From positions 124,001-188,000 of the forward strand of contig JANRIR010000021.1 in assembly GCA_033764725.1 (NCBI GenBank): a stretch of DNA of 64,000 nt, given 5' to 3'. The DNA comes from RI-43 sp033764725. Lineage in GTDB: Bacteria > Pseudomonadota > Alphaproteobacteria > Caulobacterales > Aquidulcibacteraceae. Below the pieces are notes generated by a model. The model saw only the letters and a list, made by a program, of their open reading frames with translations, did no database searches and was not told where the DNA came from. Shown here piece by piece: positions 9,169 through 16,888 of the stretch; the first letter of the stretch is position 1, and each line of letters starts with the position of its first letter. A program made the position numbers and the translations under genes.

Positions 9169-10106
9169 CCCACGCCGACCCCAACCTATACGATTACTGG
9201 CCCTACGAAGACCGCCCGAAGATCGTTTGGCCTGGCGGCAAGAAGCTCGCCTTCTGGATCGCGCCGAACGTCGAGGTCTATGAATTCGATCCGCCGAAGA
9301 ACCCGGCACGGCCGGGTTGGCCAAAGCCCGCGCCCGACGTCGTCGGCTACGCCCAGCGCGATTGGGGCAATCGCGTCGGCCATTGGCGGCTGATGGCGCT
9401 GATGGACAAGTACGGCCTGCGCGGTTCGGTGTCGCTGTCGATCGCGCTGATCGACCATCATCCCGAAATCATCGAGGCGTGCGCAGCGCGTGATTGGGAG
9501 TTCTTCTCGCACGGCATTTACAATACGCGCTATTCCTACGGCATGTCGGAAGCGCAGGAGCGCGCCGTGCTGGAGGATTCGATCGTCAGCGTCGAACGCG
9601 CCACAGGCCAGCGCATCCGCGGCTATCTCGCGCCCGCGCTGACGCACACCGAGCGCACGCTCGATCTGATCGCGGAGCACGATTTCTGGTATACCTGCGA
9701 CCTGTTCCAGGACGACCAGCCCCAGCCGATCAAGACCAAGACCGGCAAGCTCATCTCCATGCCCTATTCGCTGGAGGTGAACGACGTCATCACCTATGGC
9801 GCCATGGCGATGACGCCCTGGCGTTACGCCGACATTCTCAAGCGGCATTTCGATCAATTGCTGGTGGAAGGCGAACAGAGCGGCACGGTGATGTGCGTTC
9901 CGCTGCACGCCTATCTCGTCAGCCAACCGCACCGCCTGCGCGCTTTCGAGGAGGCTCTGAAGCACATCGACGCGCACAAGGACGATGTGTGGATCACCCG
10001 CGCCGTCGACATCGCGGCGCATTATCGCGAAACGTATTGGGACCAAACCCTCGCCGACATCGTGCGCCGCGGGCTTGCGCGCGGCGGATCGGGATTTGCG
10101 CCATGA
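9165..10106 (+). CDS. PuuE/imidase-like polysaccharide-deacetylase-fold hydrolase 1
   Basis: 313 residues, GTG start overlapping the previous stop. The fold is that of the polysaccharide deacetylase superfamily in its allantoinase PuuE / cyclic-imide hydrolase branch: 'RDWGNRVGHWRLM' at 65-77, SHGIYNTRYSYG around 115-126, and a HAYL/QPHR segment in the C-terminal third. This branch opens cyclic ureides or imides rather than deacetylating glycans. The SHG histidine (116) is retained. In this operon it is followed by a divergent paralogue (10103) with which it might pair. Ring opening of an imide to a half-amide for the upstream amidohydrolase is my inference. Confidence 0.85.
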   Translation: MTHADPNLYDYWPYEDRPKIVWPGGKKLAFWIAPNVEVYEFDPPKNPARPGWPKPAPDVVGYAQRDWGNRVGHWRLMALMDKYGLRGSVSLSIALIDHHPEIIEACAARDWEFFSHGIYNTRYSYGMSEAQERAVLEDSIVSVERATGQRIRGYLAPALTHTERTLDLIAEHDFWYTCDLFQDDQPQPIKTKTGKLISMPYSLEVNDVITYGAMAMTPWRYADILKRHFDQLLVEGEQSGTVMCVPLHAYLVSQPHRLRAFEEALKHIDAHKDDVWITRAVDIAAHYRETYWDQTLADIVRRGLARGGSGFAP

Positions 10107-11011
10107 GCCTCCCGGAAGAGCATGTGCAGTATCCGCGACGCCGCTATGGCGCCGATCAAGATCGCTATGATTGGCCGCGCACGCCACGTGCAGCGACGTG
10201 GCCCAACGGCGCGGCGCTTGCGTGCACGATCGTGGTTCCTCTGGAATTTCATCGTCTCGATCCGACCGGAAAACCCTTCAAGCATCCCGGCGCGATGCAG
10301 ACCGCCTACCCGGACCTGCGCCATTTCACGACGCGCGATTACGGCAATCGCGTCGGCGCCTTCCGCCTGCTGCGCGCGCTGAAGGAAGCGGGCCTGACCG
10401 CCACCTTTCCGGTCAACGCCATTCTGCTCGAGCGCGTTCGCCCGCTCATCGACGCCATCGTGCGCGACGGCCACGAGATCGCCGCCTATGGCTGGGAGGC
10501 CGATGCGCTGCACTGGAGCAGCCTTTCCATCGATGAAGAACGCGCGCTGATCGCCAAAACCCGCGCGGCGTTCGACGCCGCCGGGCTCAAACCGCGCGCC
10601 TGGATGAGCCCGGCGCGTCAGCAAAGCTTCGCCACCTTGGACTTGATCCGCGAAGCAGGCTTCGACGTGTGCCTTGATTGGGAATCGGATTGCGCGCCCC
10701 TGGCGCTGCGCACGGGGCATGGCGCGGTGGTCGCCGTGTCGACGCTCAATGAACTCGACGACCGCAAGCTGCTCATCGATCAGCGCCAAAGCGAAGCCGA
10801 ATGGCGCGATCAAATTCTGGAAGCCGCGCGCTACAGCGTCACCGCGGCCGATCGTGAAGGCGCGCAGAGCTTCGCCTTCACGCTCACGCCATATGTCACG
10901 GGACAGCCGTTCCGCATCTGGGCGGTTCGAGAGCTTTTGCAGATGCTTGCAACAATGCCTGGCTTATGGTGCGCGTCCGCGAGCGCCATCGCCGATGCGA
11001 GCCGCCCATGA
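10103..11011 (+). CDS. PuuE/imidase-like polysaccharide-deacetylase-fold protein 2
   Basis: 302 residues; ATG overlaps the preceding stop (ATGA). It shares the branch signature TRDYGNRVGAFRLL (77-90) with its neighbour and has the GHEIAAYGWEAD segment at 123-134, where the usual 'xHG' motif reads AYG, so Tyr129 replaces the histidine kept in the two other copies (9165 and 31804). Loss of that residue suggests altered chemistry or a non-catalytic partner subunit. The N-terminus has no leader, so it is cytoplasmic. It is translationally coupled to the genes on both sides. Confidence 0.82.
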   Translation: MSLPEEHVQYPRRRYGADQDRYDWPRTPRAATWPNGAALACTIVVPLEFHRLDPTGKPFKHPGAMQTAYPDLRHFTTRDYGNRVGAFRLLRALKEAGLTATFPVNAILLERVRPLIDAIVRDGHEIAAYGWEADALHWSSLSIDEERALIAKTRAAFDAAGLKPRAWMSPARQQSFATLDLIREAGFDVCLDWESDCAPLALRTGHGAVVAVSTLNELDDRKLLIDQRQSEAEWRDQILEAARYSVTAADREGAQSFAFTLTPYVTGQPFRIWAVRELLQMLATMPGLWCASASAIADASRP

Positions 11012-12114
11012 CCCGCCGAGACATCCTCCTTGCAACCGCAGGCCTTGCCATGACCGACGCCGCTGCGCAGACCGCCCAACCGCGCTTCTCCGCACTCGCC
11101 TTGCAAACGCGCTGCGACGCGGTGAACCAGGATCAAAGCGTCGAGGCGGCGCGCCGCCGGATGGCCGCGACGATCGCGCGCATCTCCGCGCAGATCGGGG
11201 CTGCGAAGGGATTCCTCGCCGGCTTCAACGGCGCGCCGCTGCGTCTCGTCGTGCTGCCGGAATACTGGATGACGGGCTTTCCCATGGGAGAAGCGCGCGC
11301 CGTCTGGCAGGACAAGGCGGCCATCGATGTAGGCGGCGCGGAGGACGAAGCGATCGCCGCCATGGCCCAACGCCACAGCGTGTTTTTGTGCTCCAACCAT
11401 TACGAGAACGATCGGCATTTCCCCGATCTCTACTTTCAAGCCAACGTCGTCTATGCGCCGGACGGATCGACCGTCCTGCGCTATCGCCGCATGATTTCGC
11501 TCTATGCGCCGACGCCGTATGACGTCTGGGATCGCTACCTCGACGCTTACGGCGCCGACGCCGTGTTCCCCGTCGCGCGCACGGACATCGGCGTGCTTGG
11601 CACGATCGCGTCCGAGGAAATTCTTTATCCTGAGATCGCACGCATGACGGCGCTCAAAGGCGCTGAAATTCTGCTGCACCCCACGAGCGAGGTCGGTTCG
11701 CCGAGCCTTACCCCCAAGCACGTGTCGAAGCTCGCGCGCGCCAGCGAGAACATGGCCTATGTCGTTTCAGCGAATTCCGCCGGCATCGACGGCACAAGCG
11801 TCCCCGCGCAATCGACCGACGCCATGAGCGTCGTCGTCGATTGGTACGGCCGCATCGTCGCGGAAGCGGGACCCGGGGAAACGATCGTCGCCAACGCGAT
11901 CCTCGACATGGACGGCCTGCGCGGCTCGCGGCGCCGCACAGGCATGACCAACCTGTTGTCGCGGCTGCCGATGAGCGCCTTCGCGCCGGCCTATACGCAA
12001 GAACGGGTCATCCCGAACGGCATGGCCGATGGGCGCATACTCGAGCGCGCGCAAGTGATCGAGCGGCAGCGCGCGGTGATCGAGCGCCTCGCGCGCGACG
12101 GCGCCATCCGTTAA
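11008..12114 (+). CDS. nitrilase-superfamily protein with Tat-like leader and degenerate catalytic triad
   Basis: 368 residues, ATG overlapping the previous stop. A TRRD leader with a short hydrophobic stretch suggests Tat export. The carbon-nitrogen hydrolase fold is recognised from 'LRLVVLPEYWMTGFP' (Glu85) and the 'ASEEILYPEIAR' strand. The normal Glu-Lys-Cys triad looks incomplete: Arg161 stands in the YRK-type position and Ser202 replaces the nucleophilic cysteine of the ICYDxxFPE motif. It may be a serine variant, a binding protein or a relative with different chemistry. It is the last gene of the DUF1838 operon; the convergent lyase gene ends 13 bases downstream. Confidence 0.85.
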   Translation: MTRRDILLATAGLAMTDAAAQTAQPRFSALALQTRCDAVNQDQSVEAARRRMAATIARISAQIGAAKGFLAGFNGAPLRLVVLPEYWMTGFPMGEARAVWQDKAAIDVGGAEDEAIAAMAQRHSVFLCSNHYENDRHFPDLYFQANVVYAPDGSTVLRYRRMISLYAPTPYDVWDRYLDAYGADAVFPVARTDIGVLGTIASEEILYPEIARMTALKGAEILLHPTSEVGSPSLTPKHVSKLARASENMAYVVSANSAGIDGTSVPAQSTDAMSVVVDWYGRIVAEAGPGETIVANAILDMDGLRGSRRRTGMTNLLSRLPMSAFAPAYTQERVIPNGMADGRILERAQVIERQRAVIERLARDGAIR

Positions 12115-12127
12115 GCGGCGGCCAGAT

Positions 12128-13012
12128 CTATTCGGCGGCTTCGCGTCCGCGCTTCTCGTAGCGCGCGCCGTCGGCCAAGAGGTCCGGCAGGCCGATCAGC
12201 GCATTGATCTGGGCGAAGTCGAGCATGCGGTCGCGATAGAGCGCGGTTGTGCCGTTGGCGTGCAGCAGCCGCAGGAATTCCTGCGCCATGAAGGCGAGCG
12301 CGCGCACCATCGAGCCCGGCGAGATGACGATGCGGAACCCCATCTCCTCCAATTGGTCCTTGGTGAGGATGGGCGTTTTGCCGCCTTCGACCATGTTGGC
12401 GAGCAGCGGCGTATCGGCGCCGAACGCTCGGCACACGGCGCGCATTTCGTCGAGCGATTGCAGCGCCTCGACGAACAGCACATCGGCGCCGGCGTCGCGA
12501 TACAGCGCCGCGCGCTCCAGCGCCCGCTCGAACCCCTCGACCGCCACCGCATCGGTGCGTGCGATGATGATCGTATCCTCGCTGGTGCGCGCATCGACGG
12601 CGGCCTTGACCTTGCCGGCCATTTCCTCCGCCGAGATCAAATCCTTGCCCTGCAGATGGCCGCAGCGTTTCGGGCTGGTCTGGTCTTCGATCTGCAGCGC
12701 GTTGGCGCCGAGGCGCTCCATCTGGCGCACGATCTGCTGCACATTGATCGCGTTGCCGAAGCCGGTGTCGATGTCGACGATCATCGGCAGCGACACCCGG
12801 TCGCGTACGCGCGAGACGACGTCGGCGATGTGCGTCGCTGTGATCAGCCCGACATCCGGCCGGCCCAATTGCGTGTACGCCACCGACGCGCCGGAAATGT
12901 ACACCGACTCGAAGCCGGCCTGCTCGACCAAAAGCGCCGACAGCGCGTCATAGGCGCCCGGCGCCAGGATCGCGCGCGGCTCGGCGATGCGGCGCTTGAA
13001 GGAGACCGTCAT
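12128..13012 (-). CDS. isocitrate lyase/PEP-mutase family C-C lyase (dimethylmalate- or methylisocitrate-lyase-like)
   Basis: 294 residues of the ICL/PEPM superfamily. Visible are the metal-binding IVDIDTGFGN segment (Asp80, Asp82), QIEDQ (Glu109-Asp110) and the catalytic loop KRCGH (115-119) with Cys117, which marks true lyases rather than PEP mutases. Such enzymes cleave 2-methylisocitrate or 2,3-dimethylmalate; the product pair would be pyruvate plus a carboxylic acid. Its gene overlaps the LeuD-like subunit gene by 4 bases and closes a three-gene operon whose first two genes encode an aconitase-type hydratase. In Eubacterium barkeri nicotinate fermentation exactly these activities (DmdAB and Dml) act in sequence, so a 2,3-dialkylmalate lyase is favoured over PrpB. 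Confidence 0.87.
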   Translation of the reverse strand: MTVSFKRRIAEPRAILAPGAYDALSALLVEQAGFESVYISGASVAYTQLGRPDVGLITATHIADVVSRVRDRVSLPMIVDIDTGFGNAINVQQIVRQMERLGANALQIEDQTSPKRCGHLQGKDLISAEEMAGKVKAAVDARTSEDTIIIARTDAVAVEGFERALERAALYRDAGADVLFVEALQSLDEMRAVCRAFGADTPLLANMVEGGKTPILTKDQLEEMGFRIVISPGSMVRALAFMAQEFLRLLHANGTTALYRDRMLDFAQINALIGLPDLLADGARYEKRGREAAE

Positions 13013-13509
13013 TGCGCCGCTCCGCGCTGTTTGAGATAGGCCATCAATCCCCCCGCTTCGACGATCGCCAACAAATTCGCCGGGATCGGGCTCACGGCGA
13101 TCGCGGTCCCCCTGGTGAGATTGTCGACCCGGCCCGCTCTATAATCGATCGCCAGCCGATCGCCATCGGCGATCACAGCATCGGCCGGCAGGCGCAGCGC
13201 CGGCAAGCCCAGATTGAAGGCGTTGCGATAGAAGATGCGCGCAAAGCTTTTGGCGAGCACCGCTTGTACGCCCAACAGCTTGAGCGACACCGCCGCTTGC
13301 TCGCGCGACGAGCCGACGCCGAACGCCTCGCCCGCGACCAGCACATCGCCGTCGCGAACGCGGTCGGCGAAGTCCGGCCGCACCGCCGCCAGGCAATGCG
13401 CGGCCAGCTCCCGCGGGGCAAGCTTCATCAGCGATCCCGGCGCCAGCACGTCGGTGTCGATCCTGTCGCCGAACGCCCAGGCCCGGCCTTCGCGCAGCCG
13501 CTCCGCCAT
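13009..13509 (-). CDS. aconitase/LeuD-type hydratase small subunit
   Basis: 166 residues; ATG 13509 overlaps the large-subunit stop (TGATG) and is chosen over an in-frame extension to 13608. The swivel-domain signature is clear: FGDRIDTDVL (13-22) and the substrate-loop AFGVGSSREQAA (62-73). Small subunits of this type pair with a 4Fe-4S large subunit to hydrate unsaturated dicarboxylates (isopropylmalate, maleate/citraconate, dimethylmaleate). The adjacent lyase rather than leuA/leuB genes argues against leucine biosynthesis. Serine-rich GVGSS loop suggests a small carboxylate-binding pocket, but specificity cannot be read here. Confidence 0.9.
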   Translation of the reverse strand: MAERLREGRAWAFGDRIDTDVLAPGSLMKLAPRELAAHCLAAVRPDFADRVRDGDVLVAGEAFGVGSSREQAAVSLKLLGVQAVLAKSFARIFYRNAFNLGLPALRLPADAVIADGDRLAIDYRAGRVDNLTRGTAIAVSPIPANLLAIVEAGGLMAYLKQRGAAQ

Positions 13510-14801
13510 CACGCCGCATCCCGCGCAGCCGCGCCGAGCATCTCGCGCGGATCGACGATGACGCCCGCGACGGCCGACGCCGCCACCGTGTAAGGCGAGG
13601 CGAGCCACACATCGGACTCGTTGTGCCCCATGCGCCCCTTGAAGTTGCGGTTGGTGGTGGAGATGCAGGTCTCGCCCGCAGCCAGCAGCCCCGCGCCCAT
13701 GCCCGCACAGGCGCCGCAGCCGGACGGCATGAGATGCGCGCCCGCGCTCATCAAGGTTTCGAGCACGCCCTCCTTAGCGGCCTGCGCAGCGATGTGCGTC
13801 GAGGCCGGCGCCACGAGCAGCCGCACGCCCGCAGCGACCTTCCGACCCTGCAGCACGCGCGCGGCCATGCGCAAATCCTCAAGCTTCGCGCCGACGCAAG
13901 CGCCGATATAGGCCTGATCGATCTTCACGCCCGCATGAGCGCGCACGCTGTCGGCGTTGGCGGGCGAATGCGGCGCGGCGACCTGCGGCGATAGTTTCGA
14001 GGCGTCGAAATGATACGTCGCGGCGAAGTCTGCGTCGTCGTCGCTGCGCCAGGAGAGCGCGTCGTCCTCCACTGCGCCGCCATGCGCGCGGATATGGGCG
14101 AGCGTGGTTTCATCCGGCGCGATGAGGCCGGTGTCGTAGCCGAGCTCCGCGCTCATGTTGGTCAGCGTCATGCGCTCGTCCATCGCCATCGCGTCGATCG
14201 TGGGGCCGGCGTATTCGATGACCTTGAACGCGTTGTCCATGCCGAGCGCGCGGCACAACATCAGCATGACGTCCTTGGCGACCACGCCGTCCTGGAACGC
14301 GCCGCTCCACACGACGCGGTCGGTCTCGGGGACAAGCACCCAGGTTTCGCCGGTGGCCACGATGGCGGCCATGTCGGTGGCGCCGTAGCCGGCGATGAAG
14401 CAGCCGAAGGCGCCGCCATGCGGGGAGTGGCTGTCGCCGCCGGCGACGAACATGCCTGGCTTCAACAGGCCGTTCTGCGGCAGCAGCGTGTGTGCGATGC
14501 CCTGCATGTCGAAAAAGCGGGCCACGCCCTGGTCGCGCGCGAAATCGCGCGTGAGCTTGAGGATCGCAGCGCTGTCTGCGTCCACGGCGGGGACGTAATG
14601 GTCCGACGCCAGAACGACCTTGGCGGGATCCCACAGCGACAGGCCGAGCTCTTCCAGCAGAGGCTTCCAGCGCCGCGGGCCGGAGCTGTCATGCGCGAAG
14701 GCGAGATCGACCGCGCAGGTCGCGATCTCGCCGGCGCGCACGCCTGGCCTGCCCGCCGCCCGGGCGATGATTTTTTCAGCCAGGGTGCGCCCCGCGGCCA
14801 T
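13509..14801 (-). CDS. aconitase/LeuC-type hydratase large subunit (dimethylmaleate/maleate hydratase-like)
   Basis: 430 residues from ATG 14801; the longer in-frame reading to 15065 runs antisense over the neighbouring gene and is rejected. Signature pieces are GGDSHSPHGGAFG (121-133) and cysteines for a 4Fe-4S cluster in IGACVGAKLEDL and PSGCGACAGMGAG. It should add water to a C4 unsaturated dicarboxylate together with the small subunit that follows. The normal leucine-pathway partners are absent; the third gene of the operon is a C-C lyase. Operator copy D sits 40 bases upstream, shared with the divergent YciI-GntR operon, so expression should track the regulator. Confidence 0.9.
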   Translation of the reverse strand: MAAGRTLAEKIIARAAGRPGVRAGEIATCAVDLAFAHDSSGPRRWKPLLEELGLSLWDPAKVVLASDHYVPAVDADSAAILKLTRDFARDQGVARFFDMQGIAHTLLPQNGLLKPGMFVAGGDSHSPHGGAFGCFIAGYGATDMAAIVATGETWVLVPETDRVVWSGAFQDGVVAKDVMLMLCRALGMDNAFKVIEYAGPTIDAMAMDERMTLTNMSAELGYDTGLIAPDETTLAHIRAHGGAVEDDALSWRSDDDADFAATYHFDASKLSPQVAAPHSPANADSVRAHAGVKIDQAYIGACVGAKLEDLRMAARVLQGRKVAAGVRLLVAPASTHIAAQAAKEGVLETLMSAGAHLMPSGCGACAGMGAGLLAAGETCISTTNRNFKGRMGHNESDVWLASPYTVAASAVAGVIVDPREMLGAAARDAA

Positions 14802-14840
14802 GCTGCTCTCCAGGGTGCGGCGACGCCGCTTGGGGAAGAT

Positions 14841-14860
14841 GTATATTGGTATATCATCTG
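14841..14860. promoter_or_regulatory. GRTATAYC operator copy D
   Basis: GTATATTGGTATATCATCTG, core GGTATATC at 14848-14855, midway between the hydratase operon (start 14801) and the YciI-GntR operon (start 14897). Its position upstream of the GntR gene makes autoregulation likely. Confidence 0.7.
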
Positions 14861-14896
14861 ATCGTCGTCTATCGCCGCCGCAAAGGCGCCTCCGCC

Positions 14897-15304
14897 ATGA
14901 CCAGCCCCGACGCCAGGCCGCCGACCGTCCCCCGCGCCAGCGAGCCGACCTTCCTTTTCCTGTGCTGGGACGGGCCCGGCGCGGCCGCCCTGCGCACGCG
15001 CGACCTCGACGGCCACCTCGCCCATGTCGAGGCGCACTGGCGGCGCTATGTCGTGGCCGGCCCAATGCGCAACCCAGGCGAGGACGCGCTGTGCGGCTCG
15101 ATGTTCATCGTCCTGGCGGCGGACCTGGAGGCCGCCTGGGCGCTGATGCGCGGCGACCCCTATATCTCCAACGGCCAGTACGCGCGCATCGAGGTGCGCG
15201 ACTTCACCCAATCGATCGGCTTGGCCGTTGGCGGCAAAATCTGGGAGAGCGCCGACTCCATCCGCCACCGCGCCGCCGGCGGCCCGTCCCAGGCTCGCCC
15301 CTGA
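14897..15304 (+). CDS. YciI-like dimeric alpha/beta-barrel protein
   Basis: 135 residues; ATG 14897 preferred over an in-frame ATG 51 bases upstream that lies inside operator D. The body FLFLCWDGPGA..HLAHVEAHW..YVVAGPM and 'SMFIVLAADLEAAWALMRGDPY' matches the YCII family, small ferredoxin-like-fold proteins that bind or transform small molecules. The His in the HLAHVEAHW segment is typical for the family's putative active site. First gene of a probable two-gene unit with the GntR regulator, so perhaps an accessory enzyme for the inducing compound. No more precise role can be read. Confidence 0.8.
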   Translation: MTSPDARPPTVPRASEPTFLFLCWDGPGAAALRTRDLDGHLAHVEAHWRRYVVAGPMRNPGEDALCGSMFIVLAADLEAAWALMRGDPYISNGQYARIEVRDFTQSIGLAVGGKIWESADSIRHRAAGGPSQARP

Positions 15305-15320
15305 CGCCAGAAAAGGCTAA

Positions 15321-16178
15321 GTGTTTCAGATGCGCGCCGCCGCTCTACCCCAATCCAAGGCACGACCGAAGCCTCAGGCCACGACCCCGTCCAAAGCGGA
15401 GGCCTCTCCGCTCACGCCGGACCTGATCGACGAGGACAGCCCCACCCCGCTCTACCACCAGGTGTATCTGGCGCTGCGCGAGCGCATCCGCAGCGGCGTT
15501 TACCCGACCGGGTCGCTGCTGCCCGGCGAGCAGGAGCTGGTGCGGGTGATGGGCGTCTCGCGCATCACCGTGAAGCGGGCGCTGAACGAGTTGGCCGCCG
15601 GCGGCTTTGTGGCGCGCCATCGCGGCCGCGGCACCAGCGTGACCTTCAACGCCGCCGCGCCGGTGGTCAAAGGCAGCTTTGAAAACCTGTTCGAAAGCCT
15701 GAAATTGATGGGCCTCGGCACCGAGGTCGAACTGCTCGACGTCGCCGAAGTCGACGCCGATGACGCCCTCGCCGATCTCATGGGCCTGGAGCCGGGGGCG
15801 CCGCTGCAGCGCGCGGTGCGTCTGCGCAAGATCGAAGGCGCGCCATTCTCCTATCTCGTCACCCACGTGCCCGCCGACATCGCGCGCCGCTTCCCGACCG
15901 CGGAACTGGCGAAAACGCCGCTTCTCGAGCTGCTCGAGCGCGCCGGCTTCGTGGCGGTGGAGGCCGAGCAATGGATCAGCGCCTGCGCAGCCGATCCAGA
16001 AACGGCCAAGGCGCTTGGGCTCGCCTCCGGCGCGCCGGTGCTCGAGATCAAGCGCATCATGCGCGACCAGGAAGGCCGCGTCGTCGAAGCGCTGCAGGGC
16101 CATTACCGGCCCGAGCGCTTCCAGCACCACATGAAGCTCACCCGCCGGCGCCGGCGCGGCCGCGACGAGTGGCGTTAG
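15321..16178 (+). CDS. GntR/HutC-family transcriptional regulator (UTRA domain), candidate master regulator
   Basis: 285 residues (GTG 15321; ATG 15330 is an alternative). After a flexible proline/alanine-rich N-terminus of about 40 residues there is a winged helix (LYHQVYLALRERIRSGVYP, then MGVSRITVKRALNEL and RGRGTSV), followed by a UTRA ligand-binding domain from about residue 120. HutC-type regulators bind GTxTAxAC-like AT-centred operators as dimers and release on ligand binding. The GRTATAYC element found at nine intergenic sites fits this, one copy (D) lies directly upstream of its own operon and another (E) 26 bases after its stop. I therefore propose it as repressor or activator of the whole regulon; the second GntR gene (23998) is the competitor. 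Confidence 0.93.
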   Translation: MFQMRAAALPQSKARPKPQATTPSKAEASPLTPDLIDEDSPTPLYHQVYLALRERIRSGVYPTGSLLPGEQELVRVMGVSRITVKRALNELAAGGFVARHRGRGTSVTFNAAAPVVKGSFENLFESLKLMGLGTEVELLDVAEVDADDALADLMGLEPGAPLQRAVRLRKIEGAPFSYLVTHVPADIARRFPTAELAKTPLLELLERAGFVAVEAEQWISACAADPETAKALGLASGAPVLEIKRIMRDQEGRVVEALQGHYRPERFQHHMKLTRRRRRGRDEWR

Positions 16179-16204
16179 CAGGCGCCGCTTGGCGCGCCGC
16201 GCCC

Positions 16205-16224
16205 AAATGATATACCAACTTGGG
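16205..16224. promoter_or_regulatory. GRTATAYC operator copy E
   Basis: AAATGATATACCAACTTGGG, core GATATACC at 16209-16216, between the GntR gene and the membrane-protein gene starting at 16242. It gives the membrane protein-oxidase-ALDH operon its own control point. Confidence 0.7.
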
Positions 16225-16241
16225 AAACCAAGGACCGCCGC

Positions 16242-16874
16242 TTGGAGCTCGCCGCGCTCTCGTTCCTGCATGTGCTGGTCTTCGTCTATTGGCTGGGCGG
16301 GGATCTCGGCGCTTTCGCGGCCTCATTCGCGCTGACCAACGACAAGGCGGCGCCGGCGGCGCGCCTGGCGGCGGCGAAATTGCTGGGCGATCTCGACATG
16401 GCCCCGCGCACCGCGCTGATCCTGGCGGCGCCGACCGGGCTTGCGCTCGCTGAAGCCAAAGGCTGGCTCGCGCTCGGAGCGCCGCTGATCGCGGCGGTGT
16501 GGGCGGGCAGTCTGGTCTGGCTGGCCCTGGCGTGGCGCATCCATCTGAAGCATGGCGCAGCGCCTTGGTCGCGGCGCGTCGATCTGGCGATCCGCGTCGC
16601 TGCGCTTGTCGCACTCGCGGCGGCCGCGGCGATGGCGCCGATCGAAGGCGTTTTGCGCATCAAGCTTGCGCTGCTCGCCGGCGCCATCGCGTGCGGCCTG
16701 TTCATCCGCTACGCGTTGCGCAGTTTCGGGCCCGCGCTGGCGCCGTTGGCTGCAGGCGCGCCGACGCCGCAGAGCGACGCGGCCATCGCTGACGCGCTGC
16801 GCATCGCGCGGCCGGGCGTGATCGCGATCTGGGCGCTGATCAGCGCCGCTGCATGGCTTGGTCTTTCACTTTAG
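16242..16874 (+). CDS. polytopic membrane protein, paralogue of 52037-52729
   Basis: 210 residues, TTG start 18 bases after operator E. It opens with 'LSFLHVLVFVYWLGGDLG', a motif shared with the membrane protein at 52037 (LRWLHILAMVYWLGGEWG), and has about five to six hydrophobic helices. Histidine and WLGG in the first helix could bind haem or copper as in CopD-like or cytochrome-like membrane proteins, but this is only a resemblance. It starts an operon with an FAD-dependent oxidase and an aldehyde dehydrogenase, so electron transfer from the flavoenzyme is conceivable. Function unrecognised. Confidence 0.75.
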   Translation: MELAALSFLHVLVFVYWLGGDLGAFAASFALTNDKAAPAARLAAAKLLGDLDMAPRTALILAAPTGLALAEAKGWLALGAPLIAAVWAGSLVWLALAWRIHLKHGAAPWSRRVDLAIRVAALVALAAAAAMAPIEGVLRIKLALLAGAIACGLFIRYALRSFGPALAPLAAGAPTPQSDAAIADALRIARPGVIAIWALISAAAWLGLSL

Positions 16875-16888
16875 CACGGGAGCGCCGC

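Noticed and set aside
9688..9700. GGTATACC in the PuuE-like gene as another operator
   Set aside because: Inside coding sequence, and flanks do not match the AAGTTGG/ATTT arms.
13009..14801. Leucine biosynthesis isopropylmalate isomerase
   Set aside because: No leuA/leuB neighbours, coupled instead to an ICL/PEPM-type lyase and controlled by the catabolic operator.
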